A stretch of DNA of 51,724 nt from Xylanibacter rarus (GCF_001275135.1 NZ_LFQU01000025.1:1-51724); one strand, 5' to 3'; numbered from the stretch's first letter, positions 15,109 to 25,796 are shown. A program made the numbers and translations. The notes: generated by a model from the sequence alone, not told the origin.

Positions 15109-17466
15109 ATGAGCAACTTTAACCTTAAAAGCTATTTCACGTTCCTTTCGAGGAACAAGACATACACGGCTGTGAACGTGTTCGGACTGGCCGTAAGCCT
15201 GACATTCGTCATCATCATCGGACTGTACACGTGGCAGGAGTTCTATATCGACCGCCAGCACAGCAAGGCAAAGCGCATTTACAACATAGGCCTCAACATG
15301 GACGACGGCACATGGCGAACAGCCAACTGCCACCACGCCGTGCTGCGATACCTGCGCTCACGGTATCCTGAAATAGAACAGACGTGCGGCTTCACAGCAG
15401 GAAGTCTGAAACTGAAAGATAACGGCAACTTTGTCAATCTAAATGTTCTCGAGGCAGACTCGACGTTCTTCTCAATGTTCGATTTTCCCTTTGTGCAGGG
15501 CAACCGCACCAACAGTCTCGACCAGAAGGGCAACATCGTGCTGACAGAGAGTGCCGCACGCCGCCTGTTCGGCAACACTGCGGTAATAGGCCGCACCCTG
15601 ACAACAGCCAACGACAATCACTTCCGCGTTACAGGCGTGGTTAAAGACTTCGACAACACCTTTATCGACAAGGACATACAGGGCGTGATCGACTTCTCAT
15701 ACACCATCAACATGGCCAACATGGACGAAAATTTTCCGCACATGGTCAACATAACCGGTGCGGCATCGTTCGTGCAGGTGCGTGAGGGCTGCGACTTTGC
15801 AGCAAAGCAGAAAGACGTGGACGCCTACTTCCAGACATTCTGGGAAGATAACCACCCTATCATAACACGCCTCGACAAACTGTATTTTTCAGGTCTTGAT
15901 GCCTTTCTTATGCAAATGGGTAATCTTACATTGGTAAAGATACTGCTCGCCGTGGGCATTGCGATACTTCTATTTTCCATAATGAACTACGTCAACCTGA
16001 CCGTGGCACAGAGCGGATACAGGGCACGCGAAATGGCCACCCGCCGCCTGTTCGGCTGCACCAGGGGTACTGTCGGCGTAAACATGTTCACCGAATCGTT
16101 GGTGATGTGCGTCATATCCCTGCTCATAGCCGTGGCGTTGGCCTGTGCGTGTGCGCCATACGCAAGCCTGCTGCTTGACACAAAGCTCGACCTCAGCCTG
16201 CTTGCAAGTCCGCTTACTGTCGGCATCATGGCGGCTTTCATCCTGCTGGTGAGCCTCGCCTCAGGTGTGCTTCCGGCCACGATACTGTCAAGGGTGAAGC
16301 CCATCGAGGTGGTGCGCGGCACGTTCCGCAAGCACACCAAGATGATATTCTCGCGCGTTTTCATAACGGTGCAGAACATTATAACCATAACCATGCTGGC
16401 ATGCGCCATGATAATGTCGATGCAGATGCTGCATCTTACAAAGGCACCGCTGGGCTTCAACACCGAGAACATTATCTGCATAGAATATCCCGACAACTAC
16501 TCCAGCCAGAATTCAGGCGAATTTGAAGACCGTCTGCGCTCGTTGCCGTTCGTAAAGGCAGTGGCTCCGTCATGCGGAACTCCGGCTACCGGCGGCAACA
16601 ACAACACCGTAACGTTTGACGGGGAGAAACGCGAATGGTCGTTCCAGTTCATCAGCGGCACACCCGAAATGATGAAAATATACGGCCTTACATTGAAAAA
16701 CGACCTGCACGCCAAAGGCGACAGTATTGTATATCTTAACGACATGGCGATGAAGGCATTGCAGATGAAACCCACGGACAGACACCTTAGCAGCCGCTAC
16801 GAACAGATAAGGTATGGGTATTTCCGCAAGAATGCTGAATTCGGCGGCGTGCTCAACGAATTGCGCATACGCAACATTCTCGAAGAGCAGCACCCTCTGC
16901 TCGTACAGGCGTGCAACAACATACAGAATCCGTGGAACATCTCAATACTCGTCAGCGGCGACCCCGTGGAGGCATATGCCAAGATAAAGGATGTATATAA
17001 GGAAGTGTTCCACGAAGACATCGACGAGTCCAGTTCGCCGTTCGTAGATAAGTATGTGCAGGAACGCTTCAAGCAAGAGCTGCGCACAACCAAAATCGTG
17101 TCGCTCTTCGCCTTCATAGCCATCATAATCTCGCTGCTCGGACTTGTGGCAATGTCGACATACTTCATACAGCAGCGCGCAAGAGAGATTGCCGTGCGCA
17201 AGGTGTTCGGCTCTACCGGCAACCAGATACGCCTGCGACTGATACGCACGTTCATGCTATACGTTGGCATCGCCTTCATCATAGCCGTGCCGATAGTGGT
17301 GCATTTCATGTCGAAATGGATCGAGCAATACAGCTACCGCATCGTATGGTGGCCGTGGATTGTTGCGGCAGGAGCAATCGTTATGCTTATAAGTCTGGCT
17401 GCCGTGGCTGTGCAGAGCTGGATGGCGAGCAACGAAAACCCCGTGAAGAACATCAGGCAGGAGTAA
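15109..17466 (+). CDS. FtsX/MacB-like ABC permease, paralog 1
   Basis: A 785-residue permease with two FtsX-like units. Membrane helix at about residues 22-42, periplasmic MacB-PCD-like domain (about 45-275), three helices (about 285-400), a helix near 425, a second periplasmic domain (about 445-655) and three closing helices. The coupling motif GYRAREMATRRLFG occurs near residue 300 and QRAREIAVRKVFGST near 690. There is no ATPase domain; the single ATPase gene is at the operon end. The first 44 and last roughly 125 residues are nearly identical to paralogs 2 and 3, while the periplasmic parts differ. It should act with the fusion protein and TolC-like channel. Substrate unknown. Confidence 0.9.
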   Translation: MSNFNLKSYFTFLSRNKTYTAVNVFGLAVSLTFVIIIGLYTWQEFYIDRQHSKAKRIYNIGLNMDDGTWRTANCHHAVLRYLRSRYPEIEQTCGFTAGSLKLKDNGNFVNLNVLEADSTFFSMFDFPFVQGNRTNSLDQKGNIVLTESAARRLFGNTAVIGRTLTTANDNHFRVTGVVKDFDNTFIDKDIQGVIDFSYTINMANMDENFPHMVNITGAASFVQVREGCDFAAKQKDVDAYFQTFWEDNHPIITRLDKLYFSGLDAFLMQMGNLTLVKILLAVGIAILLFSIMNYVNLTVAQSGYRAREMATRRLFGCTRGTVGVNMFTESLVMCVISLLIAVALACACAPYASLLLDTKLDLSLLASPLTVGIMAAFILLVSLASGVLPATILSRVKPIEVVRGTFRKHTKMIFSRVFITVQNIITITMLACAMIMSMQMLHLTKAPLGFNTENIICIEYPDNYSSQNSGEFEDRLRSLPFVKAVAPSCGTPATGGNNNTVTFDGEKREWSFQFISGTPEMMKIYGLTLKNDLHAKGDSIVYLNDMAMKALQMKPTDRHLSSRYEQIRYGYFRKNAEFGGVLNELRIRNILEEQHPLLVQACNNIQNPWNISILVSGDPVEAYAKIKDVYKEVFHEDIDESSSPFVDKYVQERFKQELRTTKIVSLFAFIAIIISLLGLVAMSTYFIQQRAREIAVRKVFGSTGNQIRLRLIRTFMLYVGIAFIIAVPIVVHFMSKWIEQYSYRIVWWPWIVAAGAIVMLISLAAVAVQSWMASNENPVKNIRQE

Positions 17467-17571
17467 GAGTCACAGAAAGAACATCGTGAAGAAAAGGCTT
17501 CGCCATGACCGGGAAACTCTGAAAAATGAACGGACAAGTATAAAATTTGTGTAACATAACAGATACAAGAT

Positions 17572-19953
17572 ATGAGCAACTTCAACCTTAAAAGCTATTT
17601 CACGTTCCTCTCGAGGAACAAGACATACACGGCTGTGAACGTGTTCGGACTGGCCGTAAGCCTGACATTCGTCATCATCATCGGACTGTACACGTGGCAG
17701 GAGACAAGCATCGACCGCCAACACAGCAAGGCAGACAGAATATATAACATAGGACTTGAGTTTATGGATGACAGCAGCCGAGTGATGGGTTGCCACCACG
17801 CGTCGCTGCGTAACCTGCGCATGCACTATCCGGAAATTGAAAACACATGCGGCATGGTGACAGGAAGCATAAAGGTCAGAGACCGCGACGATGTTCTGAA
17901 CGTGAACACTATTAACACCGACTCGACGTTCTTCTCTATGTTCGACTTCAAGCTGCTGCGCGGCGACCGCGCCACCTGTCTTAGCAACAAGGGCAACATT
18001 GTGGTTACAGAACAGTTTGCGCACCGGTATTTCGGCACAGACGACGTACTGGGACGCACCATAATGACCACCGACTCGCTGCACTTCAGGGTTACGGGAG
18101 TGGTGCAAAACTTCGACAATACGATAATATCAAAGAACACAGATGCGCTTGTTGACTTTGCTTATGCCGAACGTGAAGGTGAAGGAAACATGGACAAATA
18201 TTTTCCGGGACAGATAAACGTAACCAACTGTGCCTGCTTCGTGCTGGTGCGCGAAGGCTGCGACCTGATGCAGAAAGAAGCCGACATACAAAAGTTCTGG
18301 CCTACATTCTGGCCCTATGAACCGGCTATGCCCCTACGGCCGTTCCTGACACCGCTCAACAAGCTCTACTTCAACGACACGCCGAAAGTAAACGTCATGC
18401 AGTTTGGCAATATTAACATGGTAAGAATCCTGCTTGCCGTTGGACTGGTGATTCTGCTGTTCTCAATCATGAACTACATCAACCTGACCGTGGCGCAGTG
18501 CGGCTACCGCGCAAGAGAGATGGCCACGCGCCGCCTCTTCGGATGCAGCAGGGCCGGCATCATCACCAACATGTTCAGCGAGTCGCTCACCATGTGTGCC
18601 TTTTCATGCATTATAGCCGCTGCAATGGCCACAGCCACAGCCGGATTCGCAGGCCGCATAATCGGCAAGGACATAGACACAGGAATACTGGCCACACCAT
18701 GGGCCATAGCCGCAATAGTGCTGTTTGTCGTAGCTGTAAGCCTGCTGGCAGGCATCATTCCGGCCACTGTGCTGTCAAGGGTAAAACCGATTGAGGTGGT
18801 GAGAGGTACGCTGACAAAGCACACAAAGATGATTTTCTCGCGCATCTTCATAACAACCGAAAACCTGATTACGATAGTGCTGCTGTCGTGTGCACTTATA
18901 ATGTCTATACAGATGCGGCATCTGCTGAATGCTCCGGTAGGATACAACAGGGAAAACATAATAAGCCTATTTGATCCGTGGAAGTTCAACGGCAACGACC
19001 TCACCGTATTTCTAGACAAAGTGCGCGAGCTGCCGTGTACAGAAAAAGCCACAGCCACCTGTGGATGTGCCGTATATGGAGGAAACAATACCGGAATAAC
19101 TTTTGAAGGAGACAAGGCGCAGACAACCGTACACATATTCAACGTAACGCCGGAATTTATGGAGATATACGGCATAACGCCTAAAAACGGCGAAAAGATT
19201 CAGTCAGGCAACACGCTGTATCTTAACGACCAAGCCCTGGAACTGCTGCACATGAAACCTACGGACACACACCTCAGCCGCAGATACAAAAGCTCAAAGT
19301 CAAACATGCTGCCTGTCGACGTAAGATACGGAGGAGTAATAAACAATTTTCATACGACAAATATTCTGCAGCCGATAAGTCCGTATTTCATCTTCGTAAA
19401 CGACAAGATTGAATATCCCTGGTATGTAACGATAAAGGTGAAAGGCGACATCGTTGACGCACTAAACGAAGTGAAGAAGGTTTATAAAGAAGTGTTTAAG
19501 GAAGAAATAAACGACAGCAGGCCTATGACTGTAACCGGCCAGATAGCAGAACTTTTTGAGAAAGACATACGCACATCCAAGATTGTATCGCTCTTCGCCT
19601 TCATTGCCATCATAATCTCGCTGCTCGGACTTGTGGCAATGTCGACATATTTCATACAGCAGCGCGCAAGGGAGATTGCCATACGCAAGGTGTTCGGTTC
19701 TACGGGCAACCAGATTCGCGTAAGACTTATACGCACATTCATGCTATACGTGGGCATCGCATTTGTCATAGCCGTGCCGATAGTCGTTCATTTCATGTCG
19801 AAATGGATCGAACAATACAGCTACCGCATCGTATGGTGGCCGTGGATTGTGGCGGCAGGAGTAATCGTCATGCTTATCAGCTTGGCCGCCGTAGCTGTGC
19901 AGAGCTGGATGGCGAGCAACGAGAACCCCGTGAAGAACATCAGGCAGGAATAA
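17572..19953 (+). CDS. FtsX/MacB-like ABC permease, paralog 2
   Basis: A 793-residue permease with the same two-unit layout as paralog 1, starting 105 bases after it. The first 130 or so bases differ from paralog 1 at about two positions, both silent, and the last third is also nearly identical. The periplasmic domains are clearly different, for example an insertion around AEREGEGNMDKYFPG and the unrelated stretch SLFDPWKFNGNDL. Conserved ends suggest a common ATPase and assembly partners; changed periplasmic parts suggest different cargo or partner contacts. Both points are inference. Confidence 0.9.
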   Translation: MSNFNLKSYFTFLSRNKTYTAVNVFGLAVSLTFVIIIGLYTWQETSIDRQHSKADRIYNIGLEFMDDSSRVMGCHHASLRNLRMHYPEIENTCGMVTGSIKVRDRDDVLNVNTINTDSTFFSMFDFKLLRGDRATCLSNKGNIVVTEQFAHRYFGTDDVLGRTIMTTDSLHFRVTGVVQNFDNTIISKNTDALVDFAYAEREGEGNMDKYFPGQINVTNCACFVLVREGCDLMQKEADIQKFWPTFWPYEPAMPLRPFLTPLNKLYFNDTPKVNVMQFGNINMVRILLAVGLVILLFSIMNYINLTVAQCGYRAREMATRRLFGCSRAGIITNMFSESLTMCAFSCIIAAAMATATAGFAGRIIGKDIDTGILATPWAIAAIVLFVVAVSLLAGIIPATVLSRVKPIEVVRGTLTKHTKMIFSRIFITTENLITIVLLSCALIMSIQMRHLLNAPVGYNRENIISLFDPWKFNGNDLTVFLDKVRELPCTEKATATCGCAVYGGNNTGITFEGDKAQTTVHIFNVTPEFMEIYGITPKNGEKIQSGNTLYLNDQALELLHMKPTDTHLSRRYKSSKSNMLPVDVRYGGVINNFHTTNILQPISPYFIFVNDKIEYPWYVTIKVKGDIVDALNEVKKVYKEVFKEEINDSRPMTVTGQIAELFEKDIRTSKIVSLFAFIAIIISLLGLVAMSTYFIQQRAREIAIRKVFGSTGNQIRVRLIRTFMLYVGIAFVIAVPIVVHFMSKWIEQYSYRIVWWPWIVAAGVIVMLISLAAVAVQSWMASNENPVKNIRQE

Positions 19954-20059
19954 ATCTCTGTAACTGAAGACGATGCCTCTGGCAAATGTCCACATGGGCA
20001 AGACAGCCGCATAAGGCATAAGAAAAAACAATATTTGTAATGTATATACGAAAACAGCA

Positions 20060-22417
20060 ATGAGCAACTTCAACCTTAGAAGCTATTTCACGTTTCTCTC
20101 AAGGAACAAAATATACACGGCAGTGAATGTGTTCGGACTGGCCGTAAGCCTGACATTTGTCATCATCATCGGACTGTACACGTGGCAGGAGACAAGCATC
20201 AACCGGCAGCACAGCAAGGCAAAGCGCATATACAACATAGGACTGATGTCCGACGACAGCATCGGTACGGCCAACTGTCACCATATAGTCCAAAGATACT
20301 TGCGTGACAGATATCCTGAAATAGAAAAGACATGCGGCTTCACAACCGAAAACATGAAGCTGAAAGACAGGGACAACTTTGTCAACGTAAATGTAATGGA
20401 GACCGACTCGACATTCTTCGACATGTTCGACTTCCCCCTGCTCTATGGCAACCGCGCCACTTGTCTCATGCAGAAAGGCAACATTGTGCTGACGGAGAGC
20501 TTGGCGCTCCGCATGTTCGGAACGGCAAATGCCGTTGGCCGTGACATAACAACCGCCGACAACACCCACTTTCGCGTTTCAGGAGTGGTGGCAGACTTTG
20601 ACAACACCATCATAGATAAAGACATTGATGCAATAGTCGACTTCTCTTTCTGCAAGAACCTTGCAAACAAGGATGAGTATTTCTATCAGTTTGCAAACTA
20701 CCTTATGTGCTCGGTTTTCATACAGGTACACGAAAACAGCGACTTCATGGCTAAACGGAATGAAGTGAGAAAGTATCTGCATGAGACCGTCAAAGACTGG
20801 CAGCCCACGATAACGCGCCTTGACAAACTGTATTTCTCCGGACTCAACGCCTATTCAGGACTACATCTCGGCAACCTTATGCTGGTAAAAATTCTGTTCG
20901 CCGTGGGACTCGTTACGCTGCTTTTCTCCATTATCAACTACATAAACCTGACCGTTGCACAAAGCGGTTACCGCGCAAGAGAGATGGCTACACGCAGGCT
21001 CTTCGGGTGCAGCAAGAACAGAGTGGCAGTCAACTTGTTCATAGAATCGCTCGTGATGTGCGCCATTTCGCTGCTTATCGCCGTTATGCTGGTACATATA
21101 GCCGCCCCTTATGCAGGCCGGTTGCTCGACACAAAGCTCAACCTGTCTTTGCTCATACACCCATATTGCATTGGTCTGACGGCTGTTGTCGTCATTGCGG
21201 TGAGCATCATTGCCGGCATACTTCCTGCCACAATACTGTCACGGGTGAAGCCCATCGAGGTGGTGCGCGGAACATTCCGCACGCAGACAAAGATGATTTT
21301 CTCGCGCATCCTCATAACCGTACAGAACATCATAACCATAACCATGCTGGCATGCGCCTTTATTATGGTCAGCCAGATGCTTCATCTGACGAAAGCTCCA
21401 CTTGGCTTCAACACGAAGAACATAATAGCCTTAAAGCTTAACTACACAACGGACAACGACCTTACCAACGAGTTTATCAACCGTCTGCGCACTCTTCCGC
21501 CGGTAAAGGCTGTGGCCCCGTCTAACGGAACCCCGGCTGACGGAGGCAACGACCCGTCTGTGCAATTTGAAGGGGACAAGGACATAAGCCGCTTCAACTT
21601 CATAACAGGCACGCCTGAAATGATGAAGATATACGGCATAAAGATGAAAAACGACTTCAACCTGAAAGGTGACAGCATAATTTACATGAACGACCAAGCT
21701 CTGCAATATCTGCATATGAAACCAAACTCAACGCATATGAGCGAAAGGTTTGACAGTTTCGTGCTGACATACTTTGCAAAAAGCGCAAGATACGGGGGCG
21801 TAATCAACGACTTCCACGTACGCGACATATGCAACAACACGAAAGGCATAATATTGCTGACGTGCAGGAACATTAAGCACCCCCTCAACATATCAATACT
21901 CGTAGAGAGCGACCCCGTGGAGGCATACGCCCGGATAAAGGAGATATATAAAGAGGTATTTCATGAGGAAGTGGACGAAAGCACACCACCGTTTGTAGAT
22001 AAACAGATAGAGAAACGCTTCGAGCAGGAAATCCGCACGTCTAAAATCGTGTCGCTCTTCGCCTTCATAGCCATCATAATCTCGCTGCTCGGACTTGTGG
22101 CAATGTCGACTTATTTCATACAGCAGCGCGCAAGAGAGATAGCCGTGCGCAAGGTGTTCGGCTCTACGGGCAACCAAATACGCATAAGACTGATACGCAC
22201 TTTCATGCTCTACGTAGGCATCGCATTTGTCATAGCCGTGCCGATAGTGGTGCATTTCATGTCGAAATGGATCGAGCAATACAGCTACCGCATCGTATGG
22301 TGGCCGTGGATTGTGGCGGCAGGAGTAATCGTAATGCTTATCAGCTTGGCTGCCGTGGCAGTGCAGAGCTGGATGGCGAGCAACGAAAACCCCGTGAAGA
22401 ACATCAGGCAGGAATAG
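20060..22417 (+). CDS. FtsX/MacB-like ABC permease, paralog 3
   Basis: A 785-residue permease, 106 bases after paralog 2 and built the same way. The N-terminus MSNFNLRSYFTFLSRNK and the C-terminus NENPVKNIRQE match paralogs 1 and 2. It is closer to paralog 1 in the second periplasmic domain (FITGTPEMMKIYGIKMKND against FISGTPEMMKIYGLTLKND) but carries its own changes elsewhere. The frame is intact, so it is a working copy as far as sequence shows. Confidence 0.9.
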   Translation: MSNFNLRSYFTFLSRNKIYTAVNVFGLAVSLTFVIIIGLYTWQETSINRQHSKAKRIYNIGLMSDDSIGTANCHHIVQRYLRDRYPEIEKTCGFTTENMKLKDRDNFVNVNVMETDSTFFDMFDFPLLYGNRATCLMQKGNIVLTESLALRMFGTANAVGRDITTADNTHFRVSGVVADFDNTIIDKDIDAIVDFSFCKNLANKDEYFYQFANYLMCSVFIQVHENSDFMAKRNEVRKYLHETVKDWQPTITRLDKLYFSGLNAYSGLHLGNLMLVKILFAVGLVTLLFSIINYINLTVAQSGYRAREMATRRLFGCSKNRVAVNLFIESLVMCAISLLIAVMLVHIAAPYAGRLLDTKLNLSLLIHPYCIGLTAVVVIAVSIIAGILPATILSRVKPIEVVRGTFRTQTKMIFSRILITVQNIITITMLACAFIMVSQMLHLTKAPLGFNTKNIIALKLNYTTDNDLTNEFINRLRTLPPVKAVAPSNGTPADGGNDPSVQFEGDKDISRFNFITGTPEMMKIYGIKMKNDFNLKGDSIIYMNDQALQYLHMKPNSTHMSERFDSFVLTYFAKSARYGGVINDFHVRDICNNTKGIILLTCRNIKHPLNISILVESDPVEAYARIKEIYKEVFHEEVDESTPPFVDKQIEKRFEQEIRTSKIVSLFAFIAIIISLLGLVAMSTYFIQQRAREIAVRKVFGSTGNQIRIRLIRTFMLYVGIAFVIAVPIVVHFMSKWIEQYSYRIVWWPWIVAAGVIVMLISLAAVAVQSWMASNENPVKNIRQE

Positions 22418-22485
22418 GCCGGCACCGTAAGACAAGACTGCGGCAAGCAGACAACAAGAAAAATCATTAAACAACATATCAGAAG

Positions 22486-24867
22486 ATGAACAACATAACG
22501 CAAGCATTAAAGAACCTGACACGCCGTGGACAGCACAACATAATAAAGATATTGTGCCTCGGCATTGGCTTTGCACTGGCGTCGGTGCTGATAGCGAAAC
22601 TATGGTATAAGCACGAATACGACACGTGCTACCCCGACCATGACCGCATCTACCGCATAAGCGAAAAGATAAGTAGGGGCTCTGATCCGGAAGCTACATA
22701 CGGCAACACGCCCGGAGGCATAGCCACGACGCTGAAAAAATATATTCCCGAGATAGAAACGGCAACAAGAATAAACCCTGCATGCAATGATGAGGAAATG
22801 AAAATAAACGGAGAACGACGCGTCAAAGGAAACATATACGTTGTTGACTCGTGTTTCTTCAAAATGTTCCCGACCAGGATATTGGAGGGCAACGCCGACG
22901 AGGTGCTGGCAAAGCCGTATTACTGTCTTGTGTCACGGACTATGGCTGAACGCATGGGCGGCAACGTGATAGGACGCAAACTGGAGCTTACTTCTATTCC
23001 GGGACTGACGATGACCATAGGCGCAGTATACGAGGACTATCCATGGAACTCTTCTTTTCACGACTATGACGTAATGCTCTCAATGACAACACAGCGCAGC
23101 TTCAGCTACGACGGACAGGACAATCTGGCGGGCAACGACCGCTACTACTCGTTCATAAAGGTGAGCAAGGGATGCCATCCTGAGCAGGGCGACTTTGACA
23201 ATAAGGTGAACGAAATAGTAAGCAAATTTCTTGCCCTACTTGAAAAGGAAGAGATAAAATTCTCGCTGAAGTTCACTCCCATATCAAAATATCACCAAGA
23301 GGACAGCTACTTCAGGCAGACATTCCTCATGATGATGATATTAGCGGCGGTGATTCTCGCGGCAAGCGTGCTCAACTATCTGCTGATTGTGATTGGCAAC
23401 ACGGTTACGAGAGGACGCGAAATGGCCGTAAGAAAATGCTACGGAGCCATGCCGCGTAACATATTAGGCATAACCATGGCCGAAACCCTGCTGCATATCG
23501 TGCTGGCAATGATGCTGGCCGCAGCACTGATATACGCCTGCAAAGGCTCGATAGAGACGCTGCTGTCGGCCCCGGTCAGCTCACTTTTCACCGGCAAGGG
23601 CACACTGTTCCTCACAGCATTGCTGATAGTGGTGTTCATCGTTAGCGCCCTGCTGCCGGGCAGGATATACAATGCCGTGCCCGTAACAACGGCGTTCCGC
23701 AACTTCACCGAGAGCCGCAGGCGCTGGAAGATGGCACTGCTGGCGGTGCAGTTTTTATTCGTCAGTTTTCTGGTATGCCTGCTGCTGATAGTCAACAGCC
23801 AATATTCCAAGCTCACAGACTTCGACCTCGGCTACTCTTATGACCGCCTCGCGATAGTCAACGTAAACCAAATAAAGGGCGAAAAGCGCAGCGCCATGGT
23901 TACAGAACTAAGCAAAATGCCAGAGATTGAGGCATGGACGGCTGTAACATCTCCCTTGTTTTCAAACGGCGGCGGCAACAACATAGTTGACCCGGAAACC
24001 GGTGAGGAGATGTTTAACGCCACCGACCTGTATATGGCAGGCGACAACTATCTCGACATGTTGGGCATAAAGCTCAGACAGGGGCGCGGATTCAACGCCA
24101 GCAGCGACAGTCTTAAGGAGATGATGGTAAGCCCCGACTTCGCACAGAAGCTGAAGAACGAGAAGAAATGGAAAGACGTGATTGGACGTAAGATTCTGAT
24201 AACGGAACACAGCCAGACGGGCAAAGACCTGTTCACCATAGTAGGAATATATGATAATTTTCACGCCAATACGGCGCTCGACGATGACGACCGCCCCACG
24301 ATGATGTTCCACTCAGACCCTTACGGCAGCTACATCAGTTATTTTCTGCTGAAGTTTCACGACCTTACGGCAGACAATATGCAGGCTGTGCAACAGCGGC
24401 TGCAGAGGCTTTATCCTGACGAAACAATCATCGTTGACAGCTATGCACGGCAGCTGGACACATGGTATGACAGCGTAAAGCATTTCCGCTCGGCTGTCAT
24501 GACGGCAGGAATATGCGCGTTGCTTATAGCTCTGATGGGACTCATAGGATATGTGAACGACGAGATGCAGAGGCGAAGCAAGGAAATAGCCATACGCAAG
24601 GTGAACGGTGCAACCGCCATAAGCGTGCTGCGCATGGTGCTGGGCAACGTGCTGCTGACGGCCGTTCCGTCGGCAATAGCTGGGGCTATTCTTGCCGGGA
24701 TTGTGGCGGGCAAATGGCTTGAGGACTTCAGCGTGAGGACAAACATGAGCCCGTGGCTCTTTGTGGCAGGCATATTGGCAGTGGTGGCGGTTATAGCCGC
24801 GACCGTGGCCGCCAATGCTTACCGCACGGCAAACAGCAATCCTGTAAAATACCTGAAGAACGAATAA
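22486..24867 (+). CDS. FtsX/MacB-like ABC permease, divergent fourth copy
   Basis: A 793-residue permease of the same family but not part of the recent triplication. The start MNNITQALKNLTRRGQHN and the helix ILCLGIGFALASVLIA differ from the paralogs. Coupling motifs are TRGREMAVRKCYGAMPRN near residue 305 and QRRSKEIAIRKVNGATAI near 700, and the C-terminal SNPVKYLKNE ends the last helix. It starts 68 bases after paralog 3 and is followed by the ATPase gene. It may be the constant partner of a heterodimer with one of the three paralogs; that is only inference. Confidence 0.9.
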   Translation: MNNITQALKNLTRRGQHNIIKILCLGIGFALASVLIAKLWYKHEYDTCYPDHDRIYRISEKISRGSDPEATYGNTPGGIATTLKKYIPEIETATRINPACNDEEMKINGERRVKGNIYVVDSCFFKMFPTRILEGNADEVLAKPYYCLVSRTMAERMGGNVIGRKLELTSIPGLTMTIGAVYEDYPWNSSFHDYDVMLSMTTQRSFSYDGQDNLAGNDRYYSFIKVSKGCHPEQGDFDNKVNEIVSKFLALLEKEEIKFSLKFTPISKYHQEDSYFRQTFLMMMILAAVILAASVLNYLLIVIGNTVTRGREMAVRKCYGAMPRNILGITMAETLLHIVLAMMLAAALIYACKGSIETLLSAPVSSLFTGKGTLFLTALLIVVFIVSALLPGRIYNAVPVTTAFRNFTESRRRWKMALLAVQFLFVSFLVCLLLIVNSQYSKLTDFDLGYSYDRLAIVNVNQIKGEKRSAMVTELSKMPEIEAWTAVTSPLFSNGGGNNIVDPETGEEMFNATDLYMAGDNYLDMLGIKLRQGRGFNASSDSLKEMMVSPDFAQKLKNEKKWKDVIGRKILITEHSQTGKDLFTIVGIYDNFHANTALDDDDRPTMMFHSDPYGSYISYFLLKFHDLTADNMQAVQQRLQRLYPDETIIVDSYARQLDTWYDSVKHFRSAVMTAGICALLIALMGLIGYVNDEMQRRSKEIAIRKVNGATAISVLRMVLGNVLLTAVPSAIAGAILAGIVAGKWLEDFSVRTNMSPWLFVAGILAVVAVIAATVAANAYRTANSNPVKYLKNE

Positions 24868-24975
24868 GCACTTAACGCCTGAAAAGCAGGCATTGAAGAA
24901 AATATAGAAACAATAAAACTAACCGAGCTCACGAATACGGCGAAAGCCGTGAGGGGGCATAAAATAGAACAGAAT

Positions 24976-25638
24976 ATGATAAAGGTAGAAAATCTTAGCA
25001 AGTCGTTCCGCACGGAAGAGGTGGAGACTATAGCGCTTGACAACGTAACGTTCAACGTGGAAGACGGTGAGTTTGTGGCAATAATGGGTCCTTCGGGATG
25101 CGGCAAATCTACGCTGCTGAACATTCTCGGACTGCTGGACAACCCCACTTCTGGCCAATACTGGCTCGACGGCCAGGAGGTGTCGCTGCTGAAGGAAAAA
25201 GACCGCACGGGCATACGCAAGGGACAGATAGGCTTTGTGTTCCAGAGCTTCAACCTCATTGACGAGCTTAACGTAGAGGAGAACATCGAGCTGCCCCTGA
25301 CATATCTGAAGGTTGGCAAGGCTGAAAGAAAACAGAAGGTGCAGGAGGTGATGAAGCGCATGGGCATAACTCACCGTGCAAAGCACTTTCCGCATCAGCT
25401 CTCGGGCGGTCAGCAGCAGAGAGTGGCAATAGCACGCGCCGTGGTGTTCGGCCCCAAGCTGATTCTGGCGGATGAGCCTACGGGTAATCTAGACTCTAAG
25501 AACGGCGCCGAGGTGATGCGCCTGCTGACAGAACTGAATCAGGACGGCACGGCAATAGTGATGGTTACGCACAACGAGCACGACGCGCAGATAGCCCACA
25601 GAACGATACACCTGTTTGACGGAAAAATCGTTGGATAG
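24976..25638 (+). CDS. ABC transporter ATPase, LolD/MacB type
   Basis: A 220-residue ATPase that would power the four permeases. Walker A GPSGCGKST is at residues 38-46, the Q loop in FVFQSFNLI, the signature LSGGQQQRVAIARA near 139, Walker B LILADEPTGNLDS near 159, and the switch His in VMVTHNEHDA. The insertion after Walker A and the LDNPTSGQYWLDG segment are typical of the LolD/MacB group. I chose the ATG at 24976 because homology begins at MIKVENLSKSF; an in-frame ATG at 24949 adds nine unlikely residues. It closes the operon. Confidence 0.94.
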   Translation: MIKVENLSKSFRTEEVETIALDNVTFNVEDGEFVAIMGPSGCGKSTLLNILGLLDNPTSGQYWLDGQEVSLLKEKDRTGIRKGQIGFVFQSFNLIDELNVEENIELPLTYLKVGKAERKQKVQEVMKRMGITHRAKHFPHQLSGGQQQRVAIARAVVFGPKLILADEPTGNLDSKNGAEVMRLLTELNQDGTAIVMVTHNEHDAQIAHRTIHLFDGKIVG

Positions 25639-25703
25639 TGTGCCTGATGGTATTGTCATGGCCATGACGCCACAAAGGCTCAGGCAACAGCATCAGACCA
25701 GCA

Positions 25704-25796
25704 ACACAAAAGACGTCCTTCAGCAGTACAAAAGGCATGCTTTCACGCTGTAAAACATGCCCTTTTGCAACGTGAAAGGACGTCTTTTGCATAAGC
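25704..25796. repeat. Array of ~22-nt dyad units, copy B
   Basis: Four units start near 25704, 25727, 25749 and 25773, with ACAAAAGACGTCCTT, CAAAAGGCATGCTTT, AAAACATGCCCTTTT and AAAGGACGTCTTTT cores. It is located after the ATPase gene. A perfect 14-base palindrome GTCATGGCCATGAC precedes it at 25655-25668. Confidence 0.7.

Noticed and set aside
15109-22417. Triplicated permeases as an assembly error
   Set aside because: The middle parts differ extensively and all three frames are intact, so they are true paralogs.
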